Assembly: GCF_025643255.1 (NCBI RefSeq)
Contig: NZ_CP087112.1
Location: 1,488,001 to 1,552,000, forward strand
DNA: 64,000 nucleotides
Source of the DNA: Halomonas sp. 7T
Lineage (GTDB): Bacteria; Pseudomonadota; Gammaproteobacteria; Pseudomonadales; Halomonadaceae
Direction of reading: 5' to 3'
Shown here: one piece after another, positions 32,495 through 42,815 of the stretch
Numbering within the stretch: the stretch's first letter is position 1
Layout: every line of letters begins with the position of its first letter
Program-made: the position numbers and the translations under genes
The notes under the pieces: model-generated
Databases searched by the model: none
Told to the model about the DNA's origin: nothing
What the model saw: only the letters and a program-made list of their open reading frames with translations

Positions 32495-33355
32495 CTATTC
32501 ACAGAGATGCCCAACAAACGAGTATACTGGCCTGTGTTTGTCCAGGCTGCTCGGATAAATCACCATCAGCTCCTTGCTAAGGCCAGGCTCACTCACGGGA
32601 ATAGCCACCAGACTTCCATTTTGGACCTCCTCCCGTACAGAACTTTCAAGCACCAACGATGCGCCAAGTCCGACCTTAACCGCTTGCTTGACGGCTTCGG
32701 TGCTACCCAGCTGCATAGATACCGTCGGAAATGGCCCATGCTCACCGAAGTAGGTCGCCAAAAGCCGGCCAGTGCCGGTGCCGGGTTCGCCGCCGATCAG
32801 AGCCATGTTAGACAGCGTATCGCGGTCGATATCGGTTCGACGGGCTAACGGGTGACCAGGCGGAACGATTAGAACAACGGGCTCGTTACGCCACGCCTGA
32901 GCATGGAATCCGGGTAGATCATGCCACCACTCCATAATCGCCACGTCCAGCTCACCGTCCGATAAATGCCGTGCAATAGTCGGATTGGAATCTATTACCA
33001 CATCCACCTCGGGCCCTACGCCCAGCTCCTTGTAACGACGGATGTAGGGCTGGAGCATATAAATCCCAATATTGGAGCTCGCCCCAACGCGAAGTCGAGC
33101 CTCCATAATGGAAGATCTCGCCTGCTCCTCCAGCCGGAGCAGACTTCGGGCAAAAGGCAACAAGGTTAAGGCAGCCCGGGTTGGCTCACAGCCAGAGCGC
33201 CCCCTGTGGACCAATAAAACGCCAAGTTGGTTTTCGAGTTTTTGAAGGTGCTGGGACAGTGTGGGTTGTGCGATGTCCAACTGGCGGGCTGCGGCCTGAA
33301 ACCCGTTGTGGTCCAGCACCGCCACGAAACTCTTCAGCCAGACAAGATTCAGCAT
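32495..33355 (-). CDS. ptxE: PtxE, LysR-family regulator of the phosphite operon
   Basis: 286 residues. N-terminal winged HTH ([20 protein letters not shown], about residues 18-37) and a LysR substrate-binding domain with the VGLGAS-like effector pocket. It lies last in the ptx operon, overlapping ptxD by seven bases. Named from its position after ptxD and general similarity to P. stutzeri PtxE; ligand and target site are not determined here. It is transcribed toward the reverse transcriptase remnant, with no clear terminator seen. Confidence 0.85.
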   Translation of the reverse strand: MLNLVWLKSFVAVLDHNGFQAAARQLDIAQPTLSQHLQKLENQLGVLLVHRGRSGCEPTRAALTLLPFARSLLRLEEQARSSIMEARLRVGASSNIGIYMLQPYIRRYKELGVGPEVDVVIDSNPTIARHLSDGELDVAIMEWWHDLPGFHAQAWRNEPVVLIVPPGHPLARRTDIDRDTLSNMALIGGEPGTGTGRLLATYFGEHGPFPTVSMQLGSTEAVKQAVKVGLGASLVLESSVREEVQNGSLVAIPVSEPGLSKELMVIYPSSLDKHRPVYSFVGHLCE

Positions 33356-34359
33356 GGGCCGCTCTCGCGGCCACTGGGATCATTGATCGCATCACCCGGC
33401 CGCTCACCCCGAAGCACTTGCAGAATGTTCCGAGCAGCGCGTTGCTCGATAGCCAGACGCACCTGGCTGACTGCCGATCCGATGTGAGCAGTAAACAGCG
33501 TGTTGGGGTGGGCCCTGAGCCCCTGGGCGATCTCCCTCGGACGATCTTCTCTCGCCCAATCTTCCATCTCAAACACATCAGCGGCGTACCCCCCCAACTG
33601 ACCGGATTGAAGCGCTTGCAGAACACTACCCTCATCCACCACAGATCCACGGCAGGGATTGATAAGGAATGCGCCCGGTTTCATTCCTGTTAGCGTTTCG
33701 CGATTAATGGTGTGGAGGGTTTGCTCATTGAGCGCCAGTGCCAGGATCACAATATCTGACTGGGCCAGCAGCATCTTGAGGGGAGTATGGGACAAACCCA
33801 GTGCCTGCTCATGCTGCACGGGTAAACGTTCCGGCTGGGAATAGATTAAATCCGCTCCCCATCCGTTCAGGCGCTGCGCCACCGCTTGGCCGATGGCCCC
33901 CATACCCACAATACCAATCCGTGAGCCTTCGATCCCCTGCCCATAGAAGCGTGGTGTCCAGCCAGTAAATTCACCGGATCGAACGAAGTGGTCCGCCGCC
34001 TTGACTTGTCGGGTGAGACTGATCGTCAGCCCGACCGTTAGCTCTGCAGTAGGCACGGTTAGCAAATCCGGTACAAATGTCAGCCAAACCCCATGACGCG
34101 TGCAGGCATCCACATCAAAGTTGTCATAGCCTTTCAGGGCTGCACCAATCACCTTCAAGCGCGGACACCCCTGTAGGAACTCCACTCCAACTCGGTCTGG
34201 CATGAACGCCATCATCGCATCAGCGTCTGCAACGCGCGCAGCCACTTCCTCCTGGGGCAACGTGGCGCCGGATTGGTTGGTGACCAGCTCGCAATCTTGG
34301 GCAAGTTCATCCAGAACACTGTCATGGATCTTATGGGTTATCACAATCTTGGGTTTCAT
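33349..34359 (-). CDS. ptxD: PtxD, NAD-dependent phosphite dehydrogenase
   Basis: 336 residues of the D-2-hydroxyacid dehydrogenase family. It oxidises phosphite to phosphate with NAD reduction, giving both phosphorus and reducing power. Characteristic segments shared with the P. stutzeri WM88 enzyme include [31 protein letters not shown] with [14 protein letters not shown] (catalytic Arg region), [14 protein letters not shown] (catalytic Glu) and [10 protein letters not shown] (catalytic His). The loop after the second Rossmann strand reads YSQPERL where WM88 has YHEAKAL, so the cofactor-specificity residues differ. Ten bases separate it from ptxC. Confidence 0.95.
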   Translation of the reverse strand: MKPKIVITHKIHDSVLDELAQDCELVTNQSGATLPQEEVAARVADADAMMAFMPDRVGVEFLQGCPRLKVIGAALKGYDNFDVDACTRHGVWLTFVPDLLTVPTAELTVGLTISLTRQVKAADHFVRSGEFTGWTPRFYGQGIEGSRIGIVGMGAIGQAVAQRLNGWGADLIYSQPERLPVQHEQALGLSHTPLKMLLAQSDIVILALALNEQTLHTINRETLTGMKPGAFLINPCRGSVVDEGSVLQALQSGQLGGYAADVFEMEDWAREDRPREIAQGLRAHPNTLFTAHIGSAVSQVRLAIEQRAARNILQVLRGERPGDAINDPSGRESGPC

Positions 34360-34368
34360 AGACGGTCC

Positions 34369-35199
34369 TTATTTGAATTTCTTACGAAGGCGGCCACTGA
34401 GACTGTCCACGACGGTGACCATCAACAAGATGACAATGAGAATGGCGCTGACTTCCTGATACTGCATGATTCTCAGCGAGCCCATCAATTCGAAGCCAAT
34501 ACCACCGGCACCCACCATGCCCATTACGGTCGAGGCACGGAAATTGTATTCCCAGCGATAAATGGACACGTCCGCGAATTGAGGAAGTACTTGTGGCAGC
34601 ACGGCGTGATAGAGCACCTGCAAGCGAGTAGCGCCGGCAGCATCGGCCGCTTCCACTGGCGCCTCATCTACATGCTCAATCGCTTCGGCAAAAAACTTTC
34701 CAACCATGCCAATGGAGTGAAGACCGAGCGCCAGTACGCCAGGCAACGCCCCAAAACCAACAGCAGCCACGAAGATGATGCCCATGATCAGTTCCGGGAC
34801 TGAACGCAAACCGTTTAAAAGGGTTCGAGTTACTTGGAACACCACCGGATGTGGAGAGGTGTTGCGCGCAGCCAGGAATGCCAGTGGCACAGACAAGGTT
34901 ACTGCAATGGCAGTACCGGCAATGCTCATCGCAAGCGTGTCGATTAACGGCGACACCCAGCTGGCCACATTGGTGAAGTCAGGTGGAAGAGATTCGCCAA
35001 TGAGTGTGCCTATGGCTGGCACGCCATTGGCAAGTGTATTGAAATTGAGCAGCCCTACGTGCCAACTTGCGACAAAAATGATGAGCAGCACTAACAGCGA
35101 CTGTCCGAGTTTTTTCCGCCAGCCTTTCGCGTGCTCATCCAGCACGGAGGCCGACGGGGCCGGCGACAGAGTCGCCGGTTCCTTCGTTGTATAGTTCAT
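34369..35199 (-). CDS. ptxC: PtxC, phosphite ABC transporter permease
   Basis: 276 residues, a PhnE/PtxC-type permease with about six membrane segments and the EAA-like loop EHVDEAPVEAADAAGATR. With PtxA and PtxB it imports phosphite. The ATG at 35199 has AGGAG seven bases upstream and lies ten bases after the ptxB stop; the frame is open further upstream but only inside ptxB. Family alternatives (phosphonate permease PhnE) are less likely because of the ptxD neighbour. Confidence 0.9.
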   Translation of the reverse strand: MNYTTKEPATLSPAPSASVLDEHAKGWRKKLGQSLLVLLIIFVASWHVGLLNFNTLANGVPAIGTLIGESLPPDFTNVASWVSPLIDTLAMSIAGTAIAVTLSVPLAFLAARNTSPHPVVFQVTRTLLNGLRSVPELIMGIIFVAAVGFGALPGVLALGLHSIGMVGKFFAEAIEHVDEAPVEAADAAGATRLQVLYHAVLPQVLPQFADVSIYRWEYNFRASTVMGMVGAGGIGFELMGSLRIMQYQEVSAILIVILLMVTVVDSLSGRLRKKFK

Positions 35200-35209
35200 G
35201 GGGCACTCC

Positions 35210-36915
<1,706 letters not shown>

Positions 36916-36966
36916 AGGATCACCTTTTGCAATAAATAAGCTCGCCGTATTGCGAGTTACAATTGA

Positions 36967-37011
36967 ACGATAAAGCTGAGAGATGACACCGTCGTGTCAC
37001 TGACGTGACAG
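36967..37011 (-). promoter_or_regulatory. candidate Pho box and -10 element of the ptx operon
   Basis: On the minus strand CTGTCAC, GTGACAC and GTGTCAT occur at 11-base intervals (37011-37005, 37000-36994, 36989-36983). The first and third differ from the PhoB half-site CTGTCAT at one base; the middle is weaker. Ten bases further lies TATCGT (36972-36967), which matches the spacing between a Pho box and the -10 element in PhoB-activated promoters. The site also has overlapping inverted repeats TGACAC-N4-GTGTCA and TGTCAC-N4-GTGACA, so a LysR (PtxE) operator is an alternative. About 50 bases remain to the ptxA GTG. Confidence 0.6.
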
Positions 37012-37112
37012 TTTGATGAAGTGCTTTTGGTTCGCAAGGATTTTCCGAAGGGCTCTGTGAAATACATGGAGCTCAGCCAAAGTGGAACGAGCCACCCAGG
37101 AGCTTAAGCAAC

Positions 37113-37320
37113 AAAAATTGCGTTCCACCGTCAGTCGGCGAATCTCACGGTACAGTTCGTCCGTGCTGAGTTCATCGAATTGCTTACCGACTATACTCTT
37201 GCCTTCGAGGAGGTCGGACGCGCTCTCCAATAGGTCGCGCTTCCAGGTGCTGACTATGGTGGGGTGGATCTGGAAACGGGCAGCAATTCAAGGTGTGGCC
37301 TTAAGGGTGGGCAAGGACAG
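37113..37320 (-). pseudogene. remnant of an IS3-family OrfA transposase
   Basis: Translation shows IAARFQIHPTIVSTWKRDLL and TDELYREIRRLTVERNF, the HTH and leucine-rich linker pattern of IS3-family OrfA (PF01527). A TGA interrupts the frame just before IAARF, and no OrfB follows. No start, inverted repeats or target duplications were found. A decayed fragment next to the ptx promoter and the IS630 element. Confidence 0.6.
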
Positions 37321-37343
37321 CCTTGCACTTACTAATTCGAAAT

Positions 37344-38450
37344 AAAGTAAGCGAACATTACCCGGAGATATAAGCCAAATCCGGATGGCCAAAAAACGAT
37401 TTCAATAGTCGTGGCAATTTTTGCAAACGTCGAAGCTGCCGGTAAACAGTGCTCCGAAGTTGTTCTTTGCTGTTAATGATCTTTTTACCGACGTGATGGT
37501 ATTTGATATAGCCCCAAACAGACTCGTCAGGATTCAGCTCCGGCGAGTACGGCGGCAGGAAGAACAACCTGAGCTTGCCGTCGAGACTCTCAACATAGTC
37601 TCGAACCCGACGAGCATGATGAACCGGGTGGTTATCGAGGATCAGGAAAACCGGCTTGTCAACGTCTTGCACCAGAGCCTTGAGGAAACCAAGAAACGCA
37701 TCGGTGTTCATGTTGCCCTGAATGGTCTTAAAGCGAAGCTCGCCGCGAGGCGAGATGGCCGAGATCAGATTGATGCTGAAGCGACTGCCCGTATTACGGA
37801 TGATCGGAGTTTCACCCCTGGGTGCCCAGGTGGTGCCACTGTGATAATCAGACCGAATGCTGGCTTCATCGCCGAAATAGATGGTGGCGCCGACTTTTTT
37901 TGCTTCCTTGCGAATTTCCGGGTAGGTCTCTTCTTTCCATTGTTTCACGGCCTCTGGCTTTTGCTGGTAGGCCCGATGCAGGGGTTTCTGAGGCGTCAGC
38001 CCCAGGTTTCGAAGCAGACGACCGACCGAGACATCGCTTAACCGGACGTTGAACTTTTGCCGGATGAGCTCACGCACTCGGCCCCGAGTCCACAGGGCAA
38101 AATCAAACTTCAACTGGTCCGGCGTAAAGGTCGTTATCCAGATATACAGCTCCCGGATCTGAGCACCGCTCAGTTTCTTGGGACGACCGGAAATCTGCTT
38201 GGCCTTGAGCGCGTCAAAGCCACCCTCGCGGTAGGCAGCCAGCCATTCATAGATTCGTGCTCGGCTCATCCCCAGCGCTTTGATGACGACTTCTGGACTC
38301 TCGCCATCCATGACCCGTTGAACGGCGCGAACGCGAATGGCTTCTAATGTTTTGTGATCAAGTTTACGACCGTCATCGTGGCGCATGTGTGTAAATATCC
38401 GATAAGCTTGGCGAACGGAGCCTACATTATAAATGATGTTCGCTTACTTT
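37344..38450 (-). mobile_element. IS630-family insertion sequence, apparently intact
   Basis: Perfect 15-base terminal inverted repeats AAAGTAAGCGAACAT (37344-37358) and its complement (38436-38450) flank one transposase gene. Length is about 1.1 kb, typical for IS630. The TA duplication expected after IS630 transposition is not evident on both sides, suggesting later rearrangement. The right end abuts the queD 3' fragment, so the IS forms the island boundary. Confidence 0.85.
37358..38386 (-). CDS. IS630-family transposase
   Basis: 342 residues, apparently full length. N-terminal HTH (LGMSRARIYEWLAAYREGG, about 42-60) and a DDE-3 catalytic domain with YFGDEASIRSD (first Asp), LILDNHPVHH (second Asp) and PPYSPELNPDESVWGYIK (final Glu). 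Single-frame gene, unlike IS630 members needing frameshift. Transcribed in the same direction as ptxABCDE. Confidence 0.92.
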   Translation of the reverse strand: MRHDDGRKLDHKTLEAIRVRAVQRVMDGESPEVVIKALGMSRARIYEWLAAYREGGFDALKAKQISGRPKKLSGAQIRELYIWITTFTPDQLKFDFALWTRGRVRELIRQKFNVRLSDVSVGRLLRNLGLTPQKPLHRAYQQKPEAVKQWKEETYPEIRKEAKKVGATIYFGDEASIRSDYHSGTTWAPRGETPIIRNTGSRFSINLISAISPRGELRFKTIQGNMNTDAFLGFLKALVQDVDKPVFLILDNHPVHHARRVRDYVESLDGKLRLFFLPPYSPELNPDESVWGYIKYHHVGKKIINSKEQLRSTVYRQLRRLQKLPRLLKSFFGHPDLAYISG

Positions 38451-38455
38451 CGAAC

Positions 38456-38581
38456 CCATTAGTAAATGGCTTTATTGCCTCATGGTTAGCCGACCAAATA
38501 TCCGTACAGAGCGGAAAGTCATCTTCCGTACAGGCATTTGAAGGGATTAACAAAGGCGCGATGGCTGACGTATTAACATGA
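38456..38581 (+). pseudogene. queD: queD-like gene, 3' fragment cut off by the island
   Basis: 41 codons and stop: PLVNGFIASWLADQ and VQAFEGINKGAMAD, the C-terminal helix and GINKGA-type end of the queD-like protein at 30515. Joined after codon 242 of the 5' part (PTTVEN + PLVNGF) the frame is continuous. It reads into the IS630 end upstream, making a chimeric ORF from 38354 that is unlikely to be functional. The TGA overlaps the ykgJ ATG by four bases, preserving the old operon junction. Confidence 0.85.
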
Positions 38582-38859
38582 GCAGTAAGATCATTGCGAA
38601 GCAGCCGGCAGCGTGCCGTGTCGGCTGTGGGGCATGCTGCATCGCCCCCTCCATCACATCCCCTATACCGGGGATGCCTCACGGCAAACCCGCTGGGGTG
38701 AGATGTGCTCAATTAAGCGAGGACAACCTGTGTAAGTTGTTTGTCCATCCCACTCGCCCGGCGGTGTGCAGGCAGTTCGAGTTTGATAGCCAGGTGTGTG
38801 GCGAGCACCGCGAACAGGCGATCGCCACACTCACGTGGCTTGAAAAAACGACCGCCTAG
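38578..38859 (+). CDS. YkgJ-family cysteine cluster protein
   Basis: 93 residues with eight cysteines: CRVGCGACC (13-21), CAQLSEDNLCKLF, RPAVCRQF and a final C before GEHRE. The family (PF03692) probably binds a metal or iron-sulfur cluster; function is unknown. Formerly the last gene of the que operon, coupled by ATGA to queD, it is now separated from queC/queE by the island, so its expression may have changed. Convergent with the large SARP gene. Confidence 0.85.
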   Translation: MSSKIIAKQPAACRVGCGACCIAPSITSPIPGMPHGKPAGVRCAQLSEDNLCKLFVHPTRPAVCRQFEFDSQVCGEHREQAIATLTWLEKTTA

Positions 38860-38887
38860 ATAGCGCGCTTCTTTACGTAAGCCAGCA

Positions 38888-41800
38888 TCAGCTCTCCACA
38901 CTTGTCGCATGGGAACGACGGTCTAGCAGGCTCATCCAACGCACTAGAACGGGCGCATCGCTGTGGCTAATTTCACCTAACAAACACCTAAATGCTTCTC
39001 TAGCCTGCTGGTCGCTAGGCGCTATACGCGTTAACCAAAACTCCAGCGCCGCTAACTCCTGATGACGATTACCGTGCTCTTGAGATTGATGAACCGCCAT
39101 TTCCGCGAGCGCCTTTACCTCATTGGCTGGATGCCCGAGTAAATCGCGCACTTTAGCCAGCTGGGTAGCAAGCTCAGGCAAAAACAGTGTGGTTCGCTCA
39201 CGCGCAATGACTAAACACTGATCGAGATAATCCTCCGCCTCAGTAAGCTCTCCAAGCTCAATACAGGCATCTGAGTACCACAATACTGGTCGTTGATAAC
39301 GATCGCGGGCATTGAGTTCAGCCATTTGATCTAAACTCTCACGTATCTGCGCCAATCCACCTTGATCACCCGCCAAAGCACGTTGCCAGCCTAGCACTCC
39401 CTGGGCAGAAATTTGCCAAAGCTGCAAATCCGGGGTTTCTGTCATCGCCGCCGCACGCTCAGCATGACGTGCAGCAAGGTGCACATGACCCAACTGGCGA
39501 TAAAGTGCAGCGGCAAACATTAACGCCATGGCTAACGTGCCAGGATGCCCGATTTTTTCAGCTAGCCGAATAGCGGATGAGACATGCCGTTCAGCACGCT
39601 GATAATCTCCCCGCAAACAGAGCGCCCATCCCTGGAAACACGCAGCCGTTACCTGCGGGTGATCTGAGAACGGGAGCCACTCAATCATCATCTGGGCGTT
39701 AAGTGGATCGATCTCATCGAGATGGTCGTGGGCCTGCTGAATTCGTCCCGCCCAATACTCGCACTGCGCCCTGGCATAGTCGGCCAACCGTTGATAGCGG
39801 GGGTCTTCCAAGCGCTCGGCAATATCAGACAGGGTAGATGCCAAAGCAAACGCATCCGCATGGGCATAGCGCTGGCTACGCCCCACCCATAATCCCCATT
39901 TGACGAGGAAAATTTGTTCGAGATCTTCTGGCTCTTCAGAGGCTTCGCCACACGGATGACGCAACAGCTCTCGGGCACGCACAAAGCTCTCATGTGCAGT
40001 TGGCGAGCCATGTCCCTCAAGCGCGAAAGCAGCCTGTCCACGCACCGTCAGCAGACTCACTTCCCGCTCTACTGGGTGTTCTACATGGCGCAGGCTCGCT
40101 AACCCAAAATCGGCCATACGCAGCGCCGTTCGATTGGCGCTCACTTTTAACGCCTCACGAGCGGCGAGTTCAAAATAACGAGCGCCACGGGCATAATGAC
40201 CGCTGCGGCGCAAATGCGTAGCGAAGTCGCCAGGATGCCGACTAATCCATACAGGGAAACGCTCTTCAATCAGCGTTACCACTTGCTGGTGTAACTTAAC
40301 CCGAACATCTCTAGGGCATGAAAGGTAGGCGGCCTCCTGAAGAAGCTGATGATTAAACTGGAACTCGTGTTCACCGCTCTCTTTTTCAACAGATTCAATA
40401 ATTTCCAGCCGTCGCATATGCTCAACGGCCTGGGTAAGGCGCGCCTTGTCCCAACCGCTACACTCGAGCAAAAAGTCCAACCTAAACCGCTTACCTAGCA
40501 CTGCCGCCACATGGGCTATTTCGCGGTCGCTTTCAAGTTGATCGATACGGCTGGCCAAAAGGCCTAATAATCCCTTGGGAAGCTCGTCGAACTGCACGCT
40601 GCGACCTTCCCGGCGATCCATATCCAAACGGCGGCAAATTTCTTGCATATACAGCGGCACGCCGTCGCAACGCTCAATAATTTGATTGCGCAACCGCGGG
40701 CTTAAGTGAATTCTATAGCGTCTTGAAAGTTGAGACAGCAAGCGAGATGACTGCAGTGCATCCAGTTTACTGAGCGAAATTTGCTGGTCCCAATGTAGCT
40801 TCACAGGGAGGGGCTCACGGCCGTGGTGACTCGCCACCAGCATAAAGGCCGTGTTGATAGGCAACCGCGCCTGAAGCCCTGCCAATACTTTAAAGGAGGG
40901 TTCATCTAGCCACTGCAGGTCATCAATCATCAGCACCAGCGTTTTAACCCCAGACTGCTGATCGACTAAGCGGTGAAGCAGACGAACTACCAGCTCAACG
41001 GCTTCACCATTTTGGGTAAGCTGAGTAATCTCCTGGACATCTCGGACGCCAAGCGCCTCTTCAAGCAGTTGCTGGCGTTGCTCGTCCAAAGGTTCTATTT
41101 CCAACTGAGCCTGTAGCTGACGAATAGAGTCGCAGGTAGGCGCTGCTTCTAAGAACCACGCCACTAAGGTCCGCGCAACACCATAAGGCTCTAGCACCGA
41201 AAGGCGCGTGGTAGGTTGCCAGCAAATAGCCGCATCACGGCTAAGCTCTAGCTGGCGAAACCCCACCATCAAAGCGGATTTCCCCATGCCAGAAGCACCA
41301 CGTACCAGCACACTCTGGCGCAGCCCAATACCGGCTCGAGCGAGAGCATCCCGCAACGTACGTAGCGATGTTTCACGGCCCACTAGACTTGGCGGTAGTG
41401 CATCACGGCCACCCTCATTTTGGCCTAACACCAGGGCGCGTAGGCGAACACGGCCATCGCTGGCGACCAAGCGCGACACAAGCCTAGGCTGAAGATCAAG
41501 CGCAGGCGGCATGTGCTGACTCGACTCTTGAGAAATGACCAGCTCGCTACCTTCTGCTGCGCTCATCAGCTCCAAGGAAACCTGGGTTACCTGGCCAAGC
41601 GGATCCGCAAGTTGGCGCTCAGGCAGATAAACGACGCGACCACTATGCAGTCCCGCTGCCAGTTCAAACTTAGGCGGCTCGCCGTCCCCGGTCCAGTGTC
41701 GTGCCGACTCCTGAGGCAACGCTTGGCGGCAGTGCTCATATAAAGCCACCAGTTCTGCCAATTGGTGCGCTGGCCCATGGGTGCCAAAGCAGGCGAGACC

Positions 41801-42784
41801 CAATCCTCCTGTTGCCCCGGGAAGCCAGAAACCTCCCAGGTGGTGACACTGCTGCTCTAACCAGCGCAGTAGCTCTAATTGAAGAGCCAAGCAGTTGCGC
41901 GTTGCGGCACGCTCCTGCCAATCGCCTTGAAGCCTCAAACGAATCGCCATAACAGAGAGCTGACGCAGCTCAATTTCATCTTCCCTAAGCGGCTTGCTGT
42001 CAGCCGCTAACGCGCGGGAAAATGCCCCCTGAGGACTCATCGCCCGCGGATCGTGGTGACCGTCTGACCAGTAAGTGGCTAACTGTAAAAAGCTCGGTTC
42101 AGGCTGCTGGCCAGAAAGTGCCAATAGTTGTAAATAGCTATTAAATTGCTCATGCGCCGCTGCCATTTGGTTCTTTTCCGCAAGCTGGCGAACTAAACGC
42201 TCGTGGAAAGGCCCATAGCCTGAAAAGCGACTGACCAATCCCTCTAGCATGGGATCAGGCACATCGGCATGGGCTTCTAATACCTGTTCAGCAAAGCGAA
42301 TTACGCGTTGACGCCACTCATTTCTTACCTGAACCAGCCAGCGTTGGAACTCACTACAGTTAGCAAGCTGCAGCTCTTCAATAAGGTCGCCTTGATAACA
42401 TGCCATGACCGCCTCAAGCGTGGCTAAATCACGCGGACCCTCCAGCAATTGCTGTAATTCGTGTAAATCCACCTGCCAATGATTAGGCAGCTGGAAAGCG
42501 ATCGTTTGGCGAGATACGTTCAGCACGTGCTCAGCATTATCGCCCATGGACTGGCGAAGACAGTGCAGCGCGTGGCGCAAATTGGTTCTGCCCGATGAGA
42601 GGCCTTGGTCGGGCCAAAGCAATTCAGCAAGCGCAGCGCGATTAACCGGCTGGCGGTGCAACAACAAATAAACCAAAAGGGCTTTAACTTTGTCGTAGCT
42701 GAAATGTGTCAGCACATCTTCGCCTTGGGTTAGCGAAAAATGGCCAAAAAGAGTCAGCTGGTCTGTCGGTTGAGCATCGCGCAT
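38888..42784 (-). CDS. large SARP-type regulator: winged helix, BTAD, degenerate cyclase-like, AAA ATPase, TPR
   Basis: About 1298 residues. Residues 1-95 form a SARP winged helix (FSYDKVKALLVYLLLH, LLWPDQ), 105-245 a BTAD helical domain, 270-455 a class III nucleotide-cyclase-like fold (HLGGFWLPGATGGLGLACFG, LAAGLHSGRVVY, SAAEGSELVIS) that lacks the metal-binding aspartates, 465-800 an AAA/NB-ARC-type ATPase with Walker A GASGMGKSAL and Walker B LVLMIDDLQWLDE, and the rest TPR-like helices. It probably integrates a small-molecule or protein signal to control transcription; targets unknown. I prefer ATG 42784, nine bases after an AGG; upstream in-frame starts reach 42832 and overlap miaE. Such proteins are better known from Actinobacteria. 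Confidence 0.82.
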   Translation of the reverse strand: MRDAQPTDQLTLFGHFSLTQGEDVLTHFSYDKVKALLVYLLLHRQPVNRAALAELLWPDQGLSSGRTNLRHALHCLRQSMGDNAEHVLNVSRQTIAFQLPNHWQVDLHELQQLLEGPRDLATLEAVMACYQGDLIEELQLANCSEFQRWLVQVRNEWRQRVIRFAEQVLEAHADVPDPMLEGLVSRFSGYGPFHERLVRQLAEKNQMAAAHEQFNSYLQLLALSGQQPEPSFLQLATYWSDGHHDPRAMSPQGAFSRALAADSKPLREDEIELRQLSVMAIRLRLQGDWQERAATRNCLALQLELLRWLEQQCHHLGGFWLPGATGGLGLACFGTHGPAHQLAELVALYEHCRQALPQESARHWTGDGEPPKFELAAGLHSGRVVYLPERQLADPLGQVTQVSLELMSAAEGSELVISQESSQHMPPALDLQPRLVSRLVASDGRVRLRALVLGQNEGGRDALPPSLVGRETSLRTLRDALARAGIGLRQSVLVRGASGMGKSALMVGFRQLELSRDAAICWQPTTRLSVLEPYGVARTLVAWFLEAAPTCDSIRQLQAQLEIEPLDEQRQQLLEEALGVRDVQEITQLTQNGEAVELVVRLLHRLVDQQSGVKTLVLMIDDLQWLDEPSFKVLAGLQARLPINTAFMLVASHHGREPLPVKLHWDQQISLSKLDALQSSRLLSQLSRRYRIHLSPRLRNQIIERCDGVPLYMQEICRRLDMDRREGRSVQFDELPKGLLGLLASRIDQLESDREIAHVAAVLGKRFRLDFLLECSGWDKARLTQAVEHMRRLEIIESVEKESGEHEFQFNHQLLQEAAYLSCPRDVRVKLHQQVVTLIEERFPVWISRHPGDFATHLRRSGHYARGARYFELAAREALKVSANRTALRMADFGLASLRHVEHPVEREVSLLTVRGQAAFALEGHGSPTAHESFVRARELLRHPCGEASEEPEDLEQIFLVKWGLWVGRSQRYAHADAFALASTLSDIAERLEDPRYQRLADYARAQCEYWAGRIQQAHDHLDEIDPLNAQMMIEWLPFSDHPQVTAACFQGWALCLRGDYQRAERHVSSAIRLAEKIGHPGTLAMALMFAAALYRQLGHVHLAARHAERAAAMTETPDLQLWQISAQGVLGWQRALAGDQGGLAQIRESLDQMAELNARDRYQRPVLWYSDACIELGELTEAEDYLDQCLVIARERTTLFLPELATQLAKVRDLLGHPANEVKALAEMAVHQSQEHGNRHQELAALEFWLTRIAPSDQQAREAFRCLLGEISHSDAPVLVRWMSLLDRRSHATSVES

Positions 42785-42815
42785 GATACACATCCTGCCT
42801 GGGGCTAGCGGTGGC

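Noticed and set aside
32478..32500. Intact group II intron RNA domain V/VI after the reverse transcriptase
   Set aside because: Homology ends at 32478 and the ptxE stop begins 16 bases later, leaving no room for a domain V stem.
37082..38347. ORFs on the plus strand across the ptx promoter and IS630 region
   Set aside because: They run antisense to the IS3 remnant and the transposase, show no domain similarity and lack ribosome-binding sites.
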